Assembly (NCBI RefSeq): GCF_011059185.1
Contig: NZ_JAALFE010000008.1
Location: 62,001 to 126,000, forward strand
DNA from: Paragemmobacter kunshanensis
Lineage (GTDB): Bacteria; Pseudomonadota; Alphaproteobacteria; Rhodobacterales; Rhodobacteraceae
DNA: 64,000 nucleotides
Reading direction: 5' to 3'
Part shown: positions 47,051 through 56,370 of the stretch, one piece after another
Position numbering within the stretch: the stretch's first letter is position 1
How the letters are laid out: each line of letters starts with the position of its first letter
Notes under the pieces: generated by a model
Seen by the model: the letters and a program-made list of their open reading frames with translations, nothing else
The model's database searches: none
What the model was told of the DNA's origin: nothing
Translations under genes and position numbers: made by a program

Positions 47051-48214
47051 TCAGTTCTTCATACCGTCCCAGAAACCCTTGACCTTGGAAAAGAAGCTCT
47101 TGCCTTCGGGGTTGTTCTCTTCGCTCAGCTTCTCGAACTCCACCAGCAGTTCCTTTTGCCGTGCCGTCAGGTTGACCGGCGTCTCGACGGCCAGTTCAAG
47201 GACCATGTCCCCGACACCGCCGCCGCGCAGCGCGGGCATGCCCTTGGCGCGCAGGCGCATCTGCTTGCCGGTCTGCGCGCCTGCCGGAACCTTTACCCGG
47301 CTTCGGCCGCCATCAATCGTCGGCACTTCCACCTCGCCGCCCAGGGCGGCAGCGGTGATGCTGATCGGCACACGGCAGAACAGGTGCAGCCCGTCCCGCT
47401 GAAAGATCGGATGCTCGCGCACTTCGATGAAGATATACAGATCCCCCGAAGGTCCGCCGCGAAGACCGGCCTCGCCTTCGCCGGCAAGGCGGATGCGCGT
47501 CCCGGTTTCCACCCCGGCAGGGATGTTCACGGACAGCGATCTTTCCTTCTCCACCCGGCCCGCGCCACCGCAGGAACGGCAGGGGTTCTTCACGATCTGG
47601 CCCATGCCGTTGCAGGTCGGGCAAGTCCGCTCCACGGTGAAAAAGCCCTGCTGCGCCCGCACCTTGCCCATGCCCGAACAGGTGGGGCAGGTCACCGGCT
47701 CGGCGCCGCCTTCGGCGCCGGTGCCCCGGCAGGTGTCGCAAGAGACCGAGGTCGGCACGTTGATCGTCTTCTGAACGCCCTGAAAGGCTTCCTCAAGCGA
47801 GACGCGCAGGTTGTAGCGCAGGTCGGATCCGCGCTGCGCGCGCGACCGCCCGCCGCCGCCCCGGCCGCCACCCATGAAGTCGCCGAAGAGATCCTCGAAC
47901 ACATCCGAAAAGGCGCTGGCGAAATCGCCATTGCCACCGCCGCCAAAGCCCTGCGGCCCGCGCCCGCCGCCACCGCCGCCCATTCCGCCCTCAAAGGCGG
48001 CATGGCCGAACCTGTCATAGGCGGCCTTGCGATCGGCATCCTTCAACACGTCATAGGCTTCGTTCACTTCCTTGAACTGCGCCTCGGCATTCGGATTGTC
48101 CGAATTCCGGTCGGGGTGCAGTTCCTTGGCCTTCTGACGATAGGCCTTCTTCAGCTCGTCCGCCGATGCGCCACGCGTCACGCCGAGGACGTCGTAATAA
48201 TCTCGTTTTGCCAT
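47051..48214 (-). CDS. dnaJ: Chaperone protein DnaJ
   Basis: 387 residues. J domain ([20 protein letters not shown] with the HPD motif in [10 protein letters not shown]), a Gly/Phe-rich linker, four zinc-binding repeats ([32 protein letters not shown]) and the C-terminal substrate-binding domains ([20 protein letters not shown]). It delivers substrates to DnaK and stimulates its ATPase. ATG 48214 with GAGGGGG upstream; a TTG three codons earlier is possible. Confidence 0.97.
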   Translation of the reverse strand: MAKRDYYDVLGVTRGASADELKKAYRQKAKELHPDRNSDNPNAEAQFKEVNEAYDVLKDADRKAAYDRFGHAAFEGGMGGGGGGRGPQGFGGGGNGDFASAFSDVFEDLFGDFMGGGRGGGGRSRAQRGSDLRYNLRVSLEEAFQGVQKTINVPTSVSCDTCRGTGAEGGAEPVTCPTCSGMGKVRAQQGFFTVERTCPTCNGMGQIVKNPCRSCGGAGRVEKERSLSVNIPAGVETGTRIRLAGEGEAGLRGGPSGDLYIFIEVREHPIFQRDGLHLFCRVPISITAAALGGEVEVPTIDGGRSRVKVPAGAQTGKQMRLRAKGMPALRGGGVGDMVLELAVETPVNLTARQKELLVEFEKLSEENNPEGKSFFSKVKGFWDGMKN

Positions 48215-48244
48215 TCGGGACAAAACCCCCTCTCAGAACCGGGT

Positions 48245-48272
48245 GGGGGCGGTCCGTTCCCGAACCGCCCCC
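48245..48272 (-). promoter_or_regulatory. Hairpin between dnaK and dnaJ
   Basis: GGGGGCGGT (48245-48253) and ACCGCCCCC (48264-48272) form a 9-bp stem in the 77-bp gap after dnaK. With no T-run it is likely an mRNA-stability or partial-termination element giving more DnaK than DnaJ. Confidence 0.55.
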
Positions 48273-48291
48273 TCTTCCGATTCACGCGATG

Positions 48292-50199
48292 TCACTTCCG
48301 CTTGTTTTCGCCCAGATCCTCGAAGTCGGCATCGACGATGTCATCGTCCACCGGACGCGGGCCATCCTCTTCGCCACCTTCCGATTCCGACTGGCTGGCC
48401 TTGTAGATCGCCTCGCCCAGCTTCATCGCCGCCTCGGTCAGGTTCTGGATGCCGCCCTTGATCTTGCCGACATCCTCGCCCTTCAGCGCCTCTTCAAGCG
48501 GCTGCATGGCCAGTTCGATCGCCTCGACGGTGGAGGCATCCACCTTGTCCGAATGCTCCGACAGCGACTTGCGGGTCGAATGCAGCAGGCTTTCGCCCTG
48601 GTTCTTCGCCTCCACAAGCTCGCGGCGGGCGCGGTCGGCCTCGGCATTCGCCTCGGCATCGCGGACCATCTTTTCGATGTCCTCGTCGCTCAGCCCGCCC
48701 GAAGCCTGGATGGTGATCGCCTGCGTCTTGCCGGTGCCCTTGTCCTTGGCGCTGACGGAAACGATCCCGTTCGCGTCGATGTCAAAGGTCACCTCGATCT
48801 GCGGCATGCCGCGCGGGGCCGGGGGGATGTTCTCAAGGTTGAACTGCCCCAGCATCTTGTTGTCCGCGGCCATCTCGCGCTCGCCCTGGAACACCCGGAT
48901 CGTCACGGCGTTCTGGTTGTCCTCGGCGGTCGAGAAGACCTGGCTCTTCTTCGTCGGGATCGTGGTGTTGCGGTCGATCAGACGGGTGAACACGCCACCC
49001 AGCGTTTCGATCCCCAGCGAAAGGGGCGTCACGTCCAGCAGCACGACATCCTTGACGTCACCCTGCAGAACGCCGGCCTGAATCGCGGCACCGGCGGCCA
49101 CAACCTCATCGGGGTTCACGCCCTTGTGCGGTTCCTTGCCAAAGAACTTGGTGACCTCTTCGATCACCCGCGGCATCCGCGTCATGCCGCCGACAAGCAC
49201 CACCTCGTCGATATCCGACGTCGTCAGACCGGCATCCTTCAGCGCGGCTGCGCAGGGCTTCATCGACTTCTTGATCAGGTCATCGACCAGCGATTCCAGC
49301 TTGGCGCGGGTCAGCTTCACCACCAGGTGCAGCGGCTGGCCGGTGTTCTTGTCCATGCTGATGAAGGGCTGGTTGATCTCGGTCTGGCTCGAGGCCGACA
49401 ACTCGATCTTCGCCTTTTCGGCCGCTTCCTTCAGACGCTGCAGCGCCATCTTGTCCAGCGTCAGGTCGACGCCGTGTTCCTTTTTGAACTCGTCGGCCAG
49501 ATAGCTGACGATGCGCATGTCGAAATCTTCGCCGCCAAGGAAGGTGTCGCCGTTGGTCGACTTCACCTCGAACAGGCCATCGTCGATCTCAAGGATCGTG
49601 ATGTCGAAGGTGCCGCCGCCAAGGTCATAGACCGCGATGGTGCGGGTTTCCTTCTTGTCCAGACCATAGGCCAGCGCGGCGGCGGTCGGTTCGTTGATGA
49701 TGCGCAGCACTTCCAGACCGGCGATCTTGCCCGCGTCCTTCGTGGCCTGACGCTGGGCGTCGTTGAAATAGGCCGGAACCGTGATGACGGCCTGCGTCAC
49801 CGTCTCGCCCAGATAGGATTCAGCGGTTTCCTTCATCTTCTGCAGGATGAAGGCGGAAATCTGGCTGGGCGAATACTTCTCGCCGCGCACTTCGACCCAG
49901 GCGTCGCCATTGCCGCCGTTGATCACCTTGTAGGGGATGTTCTTCTGGTCCTTCGTCACCGCCGGGTCGTCATGGCGGCGGCCGATCAGGCGCTTCACCG
50001 CAAAGACGGTGTTGGCGGCGTTGGTCACGGCCTGGCGCTTGGCGGGCTGGCCCACCAGACGTTCGGTTTCGGTGAAGGCAACGATCGAGGGCGTCGTGCG
50101 CGCGCCTTCGGAGTTTTCGATGATGCGGGGTTGCGAACCATCCATGATGGCAACGCAAGAGTTGGTCGTCCCGAGGTCAATCCCGATGACTTTGGCCAT
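48292..50199 (-). CDS. dnaK: Chaperone protein DnaK (Hsp70)
   Basis: 635 residues. The nucleotide-binding domain shows [51 protein letters not shown] and [13 protein letters not shown]. The linker region [19 protein letters not shown] and a substrate-binding domain follow, then an acidic C-terminal tail ([20 protein letters not shown]). ATP-dependent folding chaperone working with DnaJ. SD GAGGTA precedes ATG 50199. Preceded by a heat-shock-type promoter and followed by dnaJ in the same direction. Confidence 0.98.
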   Translation of the reverse strand: MAKVIGIDLGTTNSCVAIMDGSQPRIIENSEGARTTPSIVAFTETERLVGQPAKRQAVTNAANTVFAVKRLIGRRHDDPAVTKDQKNIPYKVINGGNGDAWVEVRGEKYSPSQISAFILQKMKETAESYLGETVTQAVITVPAYFNDAQRQATKDAGKIAGLEVLRIINEPTAAALAYGLDKKETRTIAVYDLGGGTFDITILEIDDGLFEVKSTNGDTFLGGEDFDMRIVSYLADEFKKEHGVDLTLDKMALQRLKEAAEKAKIELSASSQTEINQPFISMDKNTGQPLHLVVKLTRAKLESLVDDLIKKSMKPCAAALKDAGLTTSDIDEVVLVGGMTRMPRVIEEVTKFFGKEPHKGVNPDEVVAAGAAIQAGVLQGDVKDVVLLDVTPLSLGIETLGGVFTRLIDRNTTIPTKKSQVFSTAEDNQNAVTIRVFQGEREMAADNKMLGQFNLENIPPAPRGMPQIEVTFDIDANGIVSVSAKDKGTGKTQAITIQASGGLSDEDIEKMVRDAEANAEADRARRELVEAKNQGESLLHSTRKSLSEHSDKVDASTVEAIELAMQPLEEALKGEDVGKIKGGIQNLTEAAMKLGEAIYKASQSESEGGEEDGPRPVDDDIVDADFEDLGENKRK

Positions 50200-50314
50200 G
50201 ATATGCTACCTCTTCTTCCGGCGATGTTTTGGAGTTGGACCCTATAAAGGCATCCAGCCCCGATCCCAAGTGCATCCGGTGCAGGCGGCCCGCCTGTTCC
50301 CGGCTTCGCGCTGT

Positions 50315-50343
50315 ATATAAGTTGGGGATCAGGGGGCTGCAAG
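50315..50343 (-). promoter_or_regulatory. Heat-shock (sigma-32 type) promoter of dnaK-dnaJ
   Basis: On the minus strand: CTTG (50343-50340), 18-bp spacer, CTTATAT (50321-50315). This agrees with the alphaproteobacterial RpoH consensus (CTTG, 17-18 bp, CYTATNT). The implied start is about 50307, giving a leader of about 108 nt that contains a GC-rich inverted repeat CAGGCGG-C-CCGCCTG (50282-50296). Confidence 0.65.
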
Positions 50344-50388
50344 CACTCGCCCCGATGGAATTTCCGGGCAATCCGAAGGAATGGGCCG

Positions 50389-51021
50389 ATGGCGATACCA
50401 GTTGAAATCCGGGGTCTGCGCTACTTTCCCGGCCTGCTCGATCCCGATGCGCAACAGTCACTTGTGGCCGATCTGCGCAAGGTGGTTGCCGCGGCGCCCC
50501 TCTATGCCCCCGTCACGCCCGGCGGTCGCCCGATGAGCGTCCGGATGACATCCGCCGGTCGCCTGGGCTGGATCACCGATGCCCGGGGCTACCGCTATGA
50601 ACCGCGCCATCCCGCCGGTCAGCCCTGGCCCGCGATACCGCCGGATGTGCTGGCCCTCTGGCACAGCCTTGTCGGGCTGCCGCGCGAACCGGATTGCTGC
50701 CTCGTGAACTTCTACGGCGAAGGGGCGAAGATGGGCCTCCACCAGGACCGCGACGAAGGCGACTTCTCCTTCCCCGTCCTGTCCATCAACCTGGGGGACG
50801 AAGCGCTCTTTCGCATCGGCGGCACTGATCGCAAGGATCCGACGGAAAGCTTCTGGCTGAAATCCGGCGATGTCCTTCTGATGGGCGGCCCCGCCCGCCT
50901 GGCCTGGCACGGCATCGACAGGCTGCGCTTCCGGTCCTCGCGCCTCTTGCCCGGGGGCGGGCGGATCAACCTGACCCTGCGGGTCGTCGCCGACGGTTCT
51001 ATTTCCCCATCGTCCAGCTGA
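50389..51021 (+). CDS. alkB: AlkB-type alkylated-DNA dioxygenase
   Basis: 210 residues, an Fe(II)/2-oxoglutarate dioxygenase that demethylates 1-methyladenine and 3-methylcytosine in nucleic acids. Visible: MSVRMTSAGRLGWITDARGY (substrate lid), CCLVNFYGEGAKMGLHQDRD with the HxD iron ligands, FSFPVLSINLGDEALFRIGG, SGDVLLMGGPARLAWHGIDR with the third histidine, and the 2OG-binding arginines in GGRINLTLRVV. Complete. The 3' end overlaps the converging permease gene by 23 bp. Confidence 0.93.
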   Translation: MAIPVEIRGLRYFPGLLDPDAQQSLVADLRKVVAAAPLYAPVTPGGRPMSVRMTSAGRLGWITDARGYRYEPRHPAGQPWPAIPPDVLALWHSLVGLPREPDCCLVNFYGEGAKMGLHQDRDEGDFSFPVLSINLGDEALFRIGGTDRKDPTESFWLKSGDVLLMGGPARLAWHGIDRLRFRSSRLLPGGGRINLTLRVVADGSISPSSS

Positions 51022-51823
51022 CCGAGGCCCGCTTGCCGGTATAGTATTCCCCGATCAGCCCGATCGTCAGGCAGGCCAGCATCACATAGATCGGATAGTC
51101 GATCGTCGTGTAACGCGGCGCATAGTTCAGAAAGATATAGCCGCGTCCCTGGTCGATCGTATGGAACAAGGGGTTCCAGTCGAAGAAGGCCAGCACCGCC
51201 GTGGGCATGGCATTGGCCACGAACATCTTGCCCGAGGCGATCATGTTGATCCGCGTGTAAACCGCGGCAACCATCCCGAACAGCCGCGGCTGCCAGGGAT
51301 TGGCGGCCCGGAACATCATCCCGATGGCAATCCCCGTGGCCCAGGACAGGATCAGCATGGCGACCATGCCCACCGGATCGTCAAAGGTCAGCGGCGTGAT
51401 GACGGCGTGATAGACATAAAGGATGATCGAGGCGGAAAAGACCTGCAGATACAACGTCCCCAGCGCCGCCGAGGCAACGGCGATGATCGTGTTCATCGGG
51501 GCATGCTTCATCATGGCCGAAGTCGGCCCATCCGCCCGGATGACGGCGTTCATCGTCTTCACATGGGTCATGTACAGGAACACGCCCGACATCAGGAACA
51601 GGATGTAATCCCCCCTGATGGAATTCGGCCGCGCGCCCGCGAAGGTGAACATCACGTAAAAGCCGATGATCATGATCGAGGACTGGATCACGTTCAGCAC
51701 AAGGCCCATCACCGCGCTGGTATGCGATTTCCGCACATTGTGGACCGCGCCGTGAAAGACAAGTTCCAGCATCCCGAATGCTGTTCTTGTCCGGGTTCGC
51801 CTGACATCAGCCTGAAATCGCAC
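50999..51823 (-). CDS. ABC-2 type transport permease, KpsM-like (polysaccharide export)
   Basis: 274 residues with about six membrane helices (AVMGLVLNVIQSSIMIIGFY, YILFLMSGVFLYMTHVKTMN, MVAMLILSWATGIAIGMMFR, YPIYVMLACLTIGLIGEYYT). The pattern is that of capsule/teichoic-acid type export permeases. The start is GTG 51823 with GAGGGAC upstream. Its ATPase (KpsT-like) is not adjacent. Divergent from the cysQ-kdsB-galU region, whose products fit capsular polysaccharide synthesis, so a role in glycan export is inferred. Confidence 0.78.
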   Translation of the reverse strand: MRFQADVRRTRTRTAFGMLELVFHGAVHNVRKSHTSAVMGLVLNVIQSSIMIIGFYVMFTFAGARPNSIRGDYILFLMSGVFLYMTHVKTMNAVIRADGPTSAMMKHAPMNTIIAVASAALGTLYLQVFSASIILYVYHAVITPLTFDDPVGMVAMLILSWATGIAIGMMFRAANPWQPRLFGMVAAVYTRINMIASGKMFVANAMPTAVLAFFDWNPLFHTIDQGRGYIFLNYAPRYTTIDYPIYVMLACLTIGLIGEYYTGKRASVSWTMGK

Positions 51824-51865
51824 GTCGCGTCCCTCGCACCTCTGCCTGCCTTCGCCCCTCTTGGC

Positions 51866-51889
51866 GGCAAAGCTTTCGGCAAGCTTGCC
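51866..51889. promoter_or_regulatory. Hairpin in the divergent gap between the permease and cysQ
   Basis: GGC-A-AAGCTT (51866-51875) pairs with AAGCTT-GCC (51881-51889) around a TCGGC loop, with one bulged base. It lies midway in a 161-bp divergent gap and may be an operator or leader element. Confidence 0.35.
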
Positions 51890-51984
51890 CGGGAAATCTT
51901 GCCCTCGGCTTTACGGCGGATGATAAGGCGGGCCAGTGTCCAGTTCAACTGCGGTGCCGTGTCACCGCATAGCCGAGGTGTGAA

Positions 51985-52779
51985 ATGCAGTTCGACCGCC
52001 TGATCCCCTGTATCCGCCGCCTTGCGCTTGAGGCAGGCGACCGCATCCTCGAAGTCTACAACAGCCCCGAATTCGAGGTGAAGGCAAAGTCGGACGCCTC
52101 ACCCGTGACAGAGGCGGACGAGGCGGCCGATGCCATCATCTCGGCAGGCCTGCGCGCGGCTTTTCCCGATCTGCCCCTGATCACCGAGGAACAGGCCGAA
52201 AGCCACGCCCTTTCGGCCCGCACCTTCCTGATCGTGGATCCGCTGGACGGCACCAAGGAATTCGTGCAGCGCCGTGGGGATTTCACGGTGAACATCGCCT
52301 ATGTGCAGGACGGCGTCCCCCTGCGCGGCATCGTCTATGCCCCGGCCAAGGGCCGGCTCTTCTACACGCAGCCCGATGGCACCGCCGTCGAAGAGAGGGG
52401 CCCCTTCGACAAGGCCGAACCCGGCCCCCTGCAGCCCATCCGCGTCTCCAAGCCCGACAATGCCGCGCTCATGGTGGTCGCCTCGAAATCGCATCGCGAT
52501 CAGGCGACGGACGATTACATCGGCAAGTATTCGGTCCGGGATTCCCGCAGCGCAGGCTCCAGCCTGAAATTCTGCCTTGTCGCCACGGGCGAGGCCGACC
52601 TCTACCCGCGCCTTGGCCGCACGATGGAATGGGACACGGCGGCAGGCGATGCCGTGCTGCGCGGGGCAGGGGGGCATGTCGTGCGCTTCGACACGCATCA
52701 ACCGCTGGAATACGGCAAGCCGGGCTGGGACAATCCCTTCTTCATCGCCCATGCCCCCGGCGTGATGCTGCAGAAATGA
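51985..52779 (+). CDS. cysQ: 3'(2'),5'-bisphosphate nucleotidase CysQ
   Basis: 264 residues, an inositol-monophosphatase-fold enzyme that removes PAP, the by-product of PAPS-dependent sulfation. Metal-site motifs: SDASPVTEADEAADAII, ITEEQAE, FLIVDPLDGTKEFVQRRGDF and MEWDTAAGDAVLRGAGG. Length and motifs fit CysQ rather than SuhB. Its placement near a PAPS-type sulfotransferase gene 6 kb downstream is suggestive. The next gene overlaps its stop by 4 bp. Confidence 0.93.
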   Translation: MQFDRLIPCIRRLALEAGDRILEVYNSPEFEVKAKSDASPVTEADEAADAIISAGLRAAFPDLPLITEEQAESHALSARTFLIVDPLDGTKEFVQRRGDFTVNIAYVQDGVPLRGIVYAPAKGRLFYTQPDGTAVEERGPFDKAEPGPLQPIRVSKPDNAALMVVASKSHRDQATDDYIGKYSVRDSRSAGSSLKFCLVATGEADLYPRLGRTMEWDTAAGDAVLRGAGGHVVRFDTHQPLEYGKPGWDNPFFIAHAPGVMLQK

Positions 52780-53225
52780 TCGCCCGCACCGGCCTGGCTT
52801 TCGTGGCCCTCTGCCTTGCCCTGCCTGCCCGGGCCGATTTCATCGAAACGGAATGGCTCGTCTCCGCTTTCTCGGGCGAGGCGTGGTTCATCGACCCGGC
52901 CGCCACGATCGGGGCCAGCCAGTATTTCGAAAGCGGATATGCCGAAGGCGTCTTCTACAGTTGCGATTTCGCCGGGCAATCCATGGTCTACACCCCCTGG
53001 TCCGTCGAAGACTTCCTCGCCAATCCCGAATTCGCCGATTTCGCCCGGCTGACCGACCCCCGCCTTGCCCAGGCCGAGGAACTCTTCGTTCACCGCATCA
53101 CCTGCGAGGGATCGGGGGATCCGGCCCTGCGCCGGACGCTTTATCCCTTCGTCACGACCAATGGCCGCGATGTGGCCTTCTACCCCTTCGAAGGGGGCAT
53201 CTTCACGCTGGAGCCCGTCAAGTGA
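52776..53225 (+). CDS. Small exported protein of unknown function between cysQ and kdsB
   Basis: 149 residues with a signal peptide (RTGLAFVALCLALPARA). The mature part (ASQYFESGYAEGVFYSCDFA, QAEELFVHRITCEGSGDPAL, VTTNGRDVAFYPFEGGIFTL) has two cysteines (SCDF, ITCEG) that could form a disulfide. It overlaps cysQ upstream (ATGA) and kdsB downstream (GTGA), so it is translationally coupled to both. No family recognised. A periplasmic role linked to surface glycan production is only a contextual guess. Confidence 0.7.
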   Translation: MIARTGLAFVALCLALPARADFIETEWLVSAFSGEAWFIDPAATIGASQYFESGYAEGVFYSCDFAGQSMVYTPWSVEDFLANPEFADFARLTDPRLAQAEELFVHRITCEGSGDPALRRTLYPFVTTNGRDVAFYPFEGGIFTLEPVK

Positions 53226-54010
53226 CCGTCCTCATCGCCATTCCCGCCCGCTACGCCTCTACCCGCTATCCCGGCAAGCCGCTGGTGGAACTGAACGGCC
53301 CCGATGGCCCGAAGACCCTGATCCGCCGTTCGTGGGAGGCGGCGATGGCCGTCGGCGGCGTGGATCGCGTCGTCGTGGCCACCGATGACGACCGCATCGC
53401 AGGTCATGCCCGCGCCTTCGGGGCCGAGGTGGTGATGACCTCCACCACCTGCCAGAACGGCACCGAACGCTGCGCCGAGGTTGCGGCGCAACTTCCCGGC
53501 TTCGATATCGTGGTGAACCTTCAGGGCGACGCGCCCCTCACCCCTTCCTGGTTTGTCGAGGATCTGGTCTCCGGTCTCCGCGCGAACCCTGCGGCCGAGA
53601 TTGCCACCCCCGTCCTGCGCTGCGAAGGGGCGATGCTGGCCAAGCTTCTGGAAGACCGGCGCAATGGCCGCGTCGGCGGCACGACCGCCGTCTTCGATGC
53701 GGCCCGGCGCGGGCTCTATTTCTCGAAAGAGGTGATCCCCCACACCGCGCGGCCCTATGCCGATGATGAACCGACACCGGTCTTTCACCATGTCGGCGTC
53801 TATGCCTATCGCCCCGCCGTCCTTGCCGCCTATCCGTCCTGGCCTGTCGGCCCCCTCGAAACGCTCGAAGGGCTGGAACAGCTTCGATTCCTGGAGAACG
53901 GCCGCCCCGTCCTCTGCGTCGAGGTGCAGTCGAAGGGGCATGAGTTCTGGGAGCTGAACAATCCCTCCGATGTTCCCGTCATCGAATCCATGATGTCCCG
54001 CAGGGGATGA
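53222..54010 (+). CDS. kdsB: 3-deoxy-manno-octulosonate cytidylyltransferase (CMP-Kdo synthetase)
   Basis: 262 residues; activates Kdo with CTP for lipopolysaccharide or capsule synthesis. Motifs: LIAIPARYASTRYPGKPLVE, VVVATDDDRI, MTSTTCQNGTERCAEVA, IVVNLQGDAPLTPSWFVEDL (relatives often have DEP where this has DAP), HHVGVYAYRPAVLA and LETLEGLEQLRFLENG. The start is GTG 53222, overlapping the previous stop. Usual lengths are about 250, so it is complete. Confidence 0.92.
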   Translation: MTVLIAIPARYASTRYPGKPLVELNGPDGPKTLIRRSWEAAMAVGGVDRVVVATDDDRIAGHARAFGAEVVMTSTTCQNGTERCAEVAAQLPGFDIVVNLQGDAPLTPSWFVEDLVSGLRANPAAEIATPVLRCEGAMLAKLLEDRRNGRVGGTTAVFDAARRGLYFSKEVIPHTARPYADDEPTPVFHHVGVYAYRPAVLAAYPSWPVGPLETLEGLEQLRFLENGRPVLCVEVQSKGHEFWELNNPSDVPVIESMMSRRG

Positions 54011-54220
54011 AATCTGCGCGGCTTCCCGCAGCCCTGACGGGAAACTGTGCGCTGGACCTTGCGATCCGGGCACAGCCGCAGTAGCGCAGGGCGGATTGTT
54101 TCCATATGCCGAAAATCGCTGCTATTCTGCCATAATGCTGCGTCAATCTGCGTGTGTTAGGGATTATGATGTCGGCGGGTGAATCCCCGATCGGATGCGG
54201 GGGCAAAAGTGGGTGCTGAA

Positions 54221-55114
54221 ATGAAAGTCAAGAAGGTCACGAAGGCCGTATTTCCTGTTGCCGGTCTTGGAACGCGGTTCCTGCCGGCCACGAAGTCGAT
54301 CCCGAAAGAGATCATGACGCTCGTCGACCGCCCCCTGATCCAGTATGCGATCGACGAGGCGCGCGCCGCCGGGATCAAGGAATTCATCTTCGTCACCTCA
54401 CGCGGGAAATCCGCGCTCGAGGATTACTTCGACAACGCCCCCGAACTTGAAAGCGCGCTGCGCAAGTCCGGCAAGGATGACCTTCTGGAGATCCTGAAGG
54501 AAACCAACATGGATAGCGGCGCGATTGCCTATATCCGGCAGAACCGCCCGCTTGGCCTTGGCCATGCCGTCTGGTGCGCCCGCCGCCTGATCGGCAACGA
54601 ACCCTTCGCCGTGCTTCTGCCCGATGACGTGATCGCCGCGGAAAAGCCCTGCCTCCAGCAGATGGTCGAGGCCTATGAACAGACCGGCGGCAACATGGTT
54701 GCGGCCATGGAAGTGGCGCCGGAAAAGACGAAATCCTACGGTGTGCTGGATATCGCCGAAGACATGGGTGCCATCGTCAAGGCCAAGGGCATGGTCGAAA
54801 AGCCCGCCCTCGGAACCGCGCCGTCCAATCTGGCGGTGATCGGGCGCTATATCCTGTCGCCCAAGGTGCTGACGAACCTCAACCGCATGAAGCAGGGTGC
54901 CGGTGGCGAAATCCAGCTGACCGATGCCATCGCCGAGGAAACGGCCGAAGGCCGCGTCTTTGGCTATCGCTTCCGCGGACAGCGCTATGATTGCGGATCA
55001 AAGGCGGGCTTCCTGCAGGCGACGGTTGCCTTCGGCCTGTCTCGGCCCGATCTGCGGGACGAATTCTCGTCCTACCTGCACGAGATGCTGGCCCTGCAGA
55101 AAGCCGCCCAGTAA
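54221..55114 (+). CDS. galU: UTP--glucose-1-phosphate uridylyltransferase
   Basis: 297 residues; makes UDP-glucose for polysaccharide synthesis. Nucleotidyl-transferase motifs: KAVFPVAGLGTRFLPATKSI, PKEIMTLVDRPLIQYAIDEA, NRPLGLGHAVWCARRLIG, PFAVLLPDDVI, GGEIQLTDAI and YDCGSKAGFLQATV. ATG 54221 gives the family length. A GTG at 54179 extends it by 14 residues without family support. It is preceded by a 210-bp gap that should carry its promoter, with AT-rich patches at 54098-54165. Confidence 0.95.
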   Translation: MKVKKVTKAVFPVAGLGTRFLPATKSIPKEIMTLVDRPLIQYAIDEARAAGIKEFIFVTSRGKSALEDYFDNAPELESALRKSGKDDLLEILKETNMDSGAIAYIRQNRPLGLGHAVWCARRLIGNEPFAVLLPDDVIAAEKPCLQQMVEAYEQTGGNMVAAMEVAPEKTKSYGVLDIAEDMGAIVKAKGMVEKPALGTAPSNLAVIGRYILSPKVLTNLNRMKQGAGGEIQLTDAIAEETAEGRVFGYRFRGQRYDCGSKAGFLQATVAFGLSRPDLRDEFSSYLHEMLALQKAAQ

Positions 55115-55130
55115 CCGGGCAGCGGCCAGG

Positions 55131-56156
55131 GTGGCAGCCTCGCCAGCCGATCTTCTGTCTGCCTATCGCCTGCGCTGGAAACGGCGCAGGTTGCTTGCCC
55201 GCGCCATTGCCAGCCGCCATGACCTGATCGCCCGGCGCGATCGCACCTCCGCCATCGGGAAGGGCGCGATCCTCGGTTTCTCGACCGTCCGCAACGAAGC
55301 GGTCCGCCTGCCGTGGTTTCTCGATCATCACCGTCGTCTGGGCGTGTCGCATTTCCTGATCGTCGACAACGGCTCGGACGATGGCACGACCGAACTCCTC
55401 GCCGATCAGCCGGACGTATCGCTCTGGGTCACCTCTTCCTCCTACAAGGCGTCCCGCTTCGGGATGGATTGGCTGACATGGCTTCTGATGCGCCACGGCC
55501 ACGGCCATTGGTGCCTGACGGTCGATGCCGACGAACTTCTGATCTACCCCTATTGGGACAGCCGCGATCTGCGCGCCCTGACGGAATGGCTGGATCGGCA
55601 GGACCGGCCGATGTTCGGCGCCATGATGCTGGACATCTACCCCAAGGGCCCGGTTGCCGATCACCCCTACCACGCGGGCGAGGATCCGCTTGCCGTTCTT
55701 CCCTGGTTCGATCCGTCAGGCTACGGGATCCGGGTCCAGCAACCCATGGGCAACCTCTGGATCCAGGGTGGCCCCCGCGCGCGGATGTTCTTTGCGTCGG
55801 AACCCCGCCGCGCGCCCACCCTGAACAAGGTGCCGCTGGTAAAGTGGCATTGGCGCTATGCCTATGTGAATTCCACCCATTCGCTGCTGCCCCCCCGGCT
55901 CAACCGCATCTACGATGTCGACGGGGCCGAAGCGCCCTCGGGCCTGCTTCTGCATACCAAGTTCCTGCAGACCGTTGTTGATCGCGCCCGCACCGAAAAG
56001 GCGCGTGGCGAGCATTTCTCCAACTCTGCGCAATATGACCGCTACTATGATGCACTGACCGAGAACCCAAATCTGTGGTGCCCGGCTTCCCGCCGCCTGA
56101 CGACCTGGCGCGCGCTGGAATCCCTCGGTCTGATGTCGCGGGGGGGCTGGATCTGA
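55131..56156 (+). CDS. Family-2-type glycosyltransferase (paralogue 1)
   Basis: 341 residues, GT-A fold of the Glyco_tranf_2_4/GT92-like kind. Motifs: GFSTVRNEAVRLPWFLDHHR, GVSHFLIVDNGSDDGTTELL, a metal-binding DxD-like VDADELLIYP, MLDIYPKGPVADHPYH and GNLWIQGGPRARMFF. The start is GTG 55131, 16 bp after galU; the preceding frame overlaps galU and is excluded. It pairs with the next gene, which has the same architecture. Donor and acceptor sugars are unknown. Confidence 0.85.
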   Translation: MAASPADLLSAYRLRWKRRRLLARAIASRHDLIARRDRTSAIGKGAILGFSTVRNEAVRLPWFLDHHRRLGVSHFLIVDNGSDDGTTELLADQPDVSLWVTSSSYKASRFGMDWLTWLLMRHGHGHWCLTVDADELLIYPYWDSRDLRALTEWLDRQDRPMFGAMMLDIYPKGPVADHPYHAGEDPLAVLPWFDPSGYGIRVQQPMGNLWIQGGPRARMFFASEPRRAPTLNKVPLVKWHWRYAYVNSTHSLLPPRLNRIYDVDGAEAPSGLLLHTKFLQTVVDRARTEKARGEHFSNSAQYDRYYDALTENPNLWCPASRRLTTWRALESLGLMSRGGWI

Positions 56157-56370
56157 TGCGTGAAATTCTCCGCATGCACCCGCGCGCATCCGCGCCAATC
56201 TCCAGCAATTGTTTACTTATGAAGGCTCTAACACTAGAGTTGCGCGAAACAGGTCGCTGCGCCTGCCCAGGGGCGGCGATCACGTCGCGAACGAACCGGG
56301 GTTTTTCGGGTCTTGCAGATCCTTCGCACGGGGCATCGCGAAGGGTCGCATTGGGGAGCAGGCAGGTCGA

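Noticed and set aside
47900-48000. Repetitive GCC/GGC tract as a possible repeat array or CRISPR-like element
   Set aside because: It encodes the Gly-rich linker of DnaJ; no spaced repeats.
48166-50247. 693-codon plus-strand frame opposite dnaK
   Set aside because: Known type of artefact opposite dnaK; no independent features.
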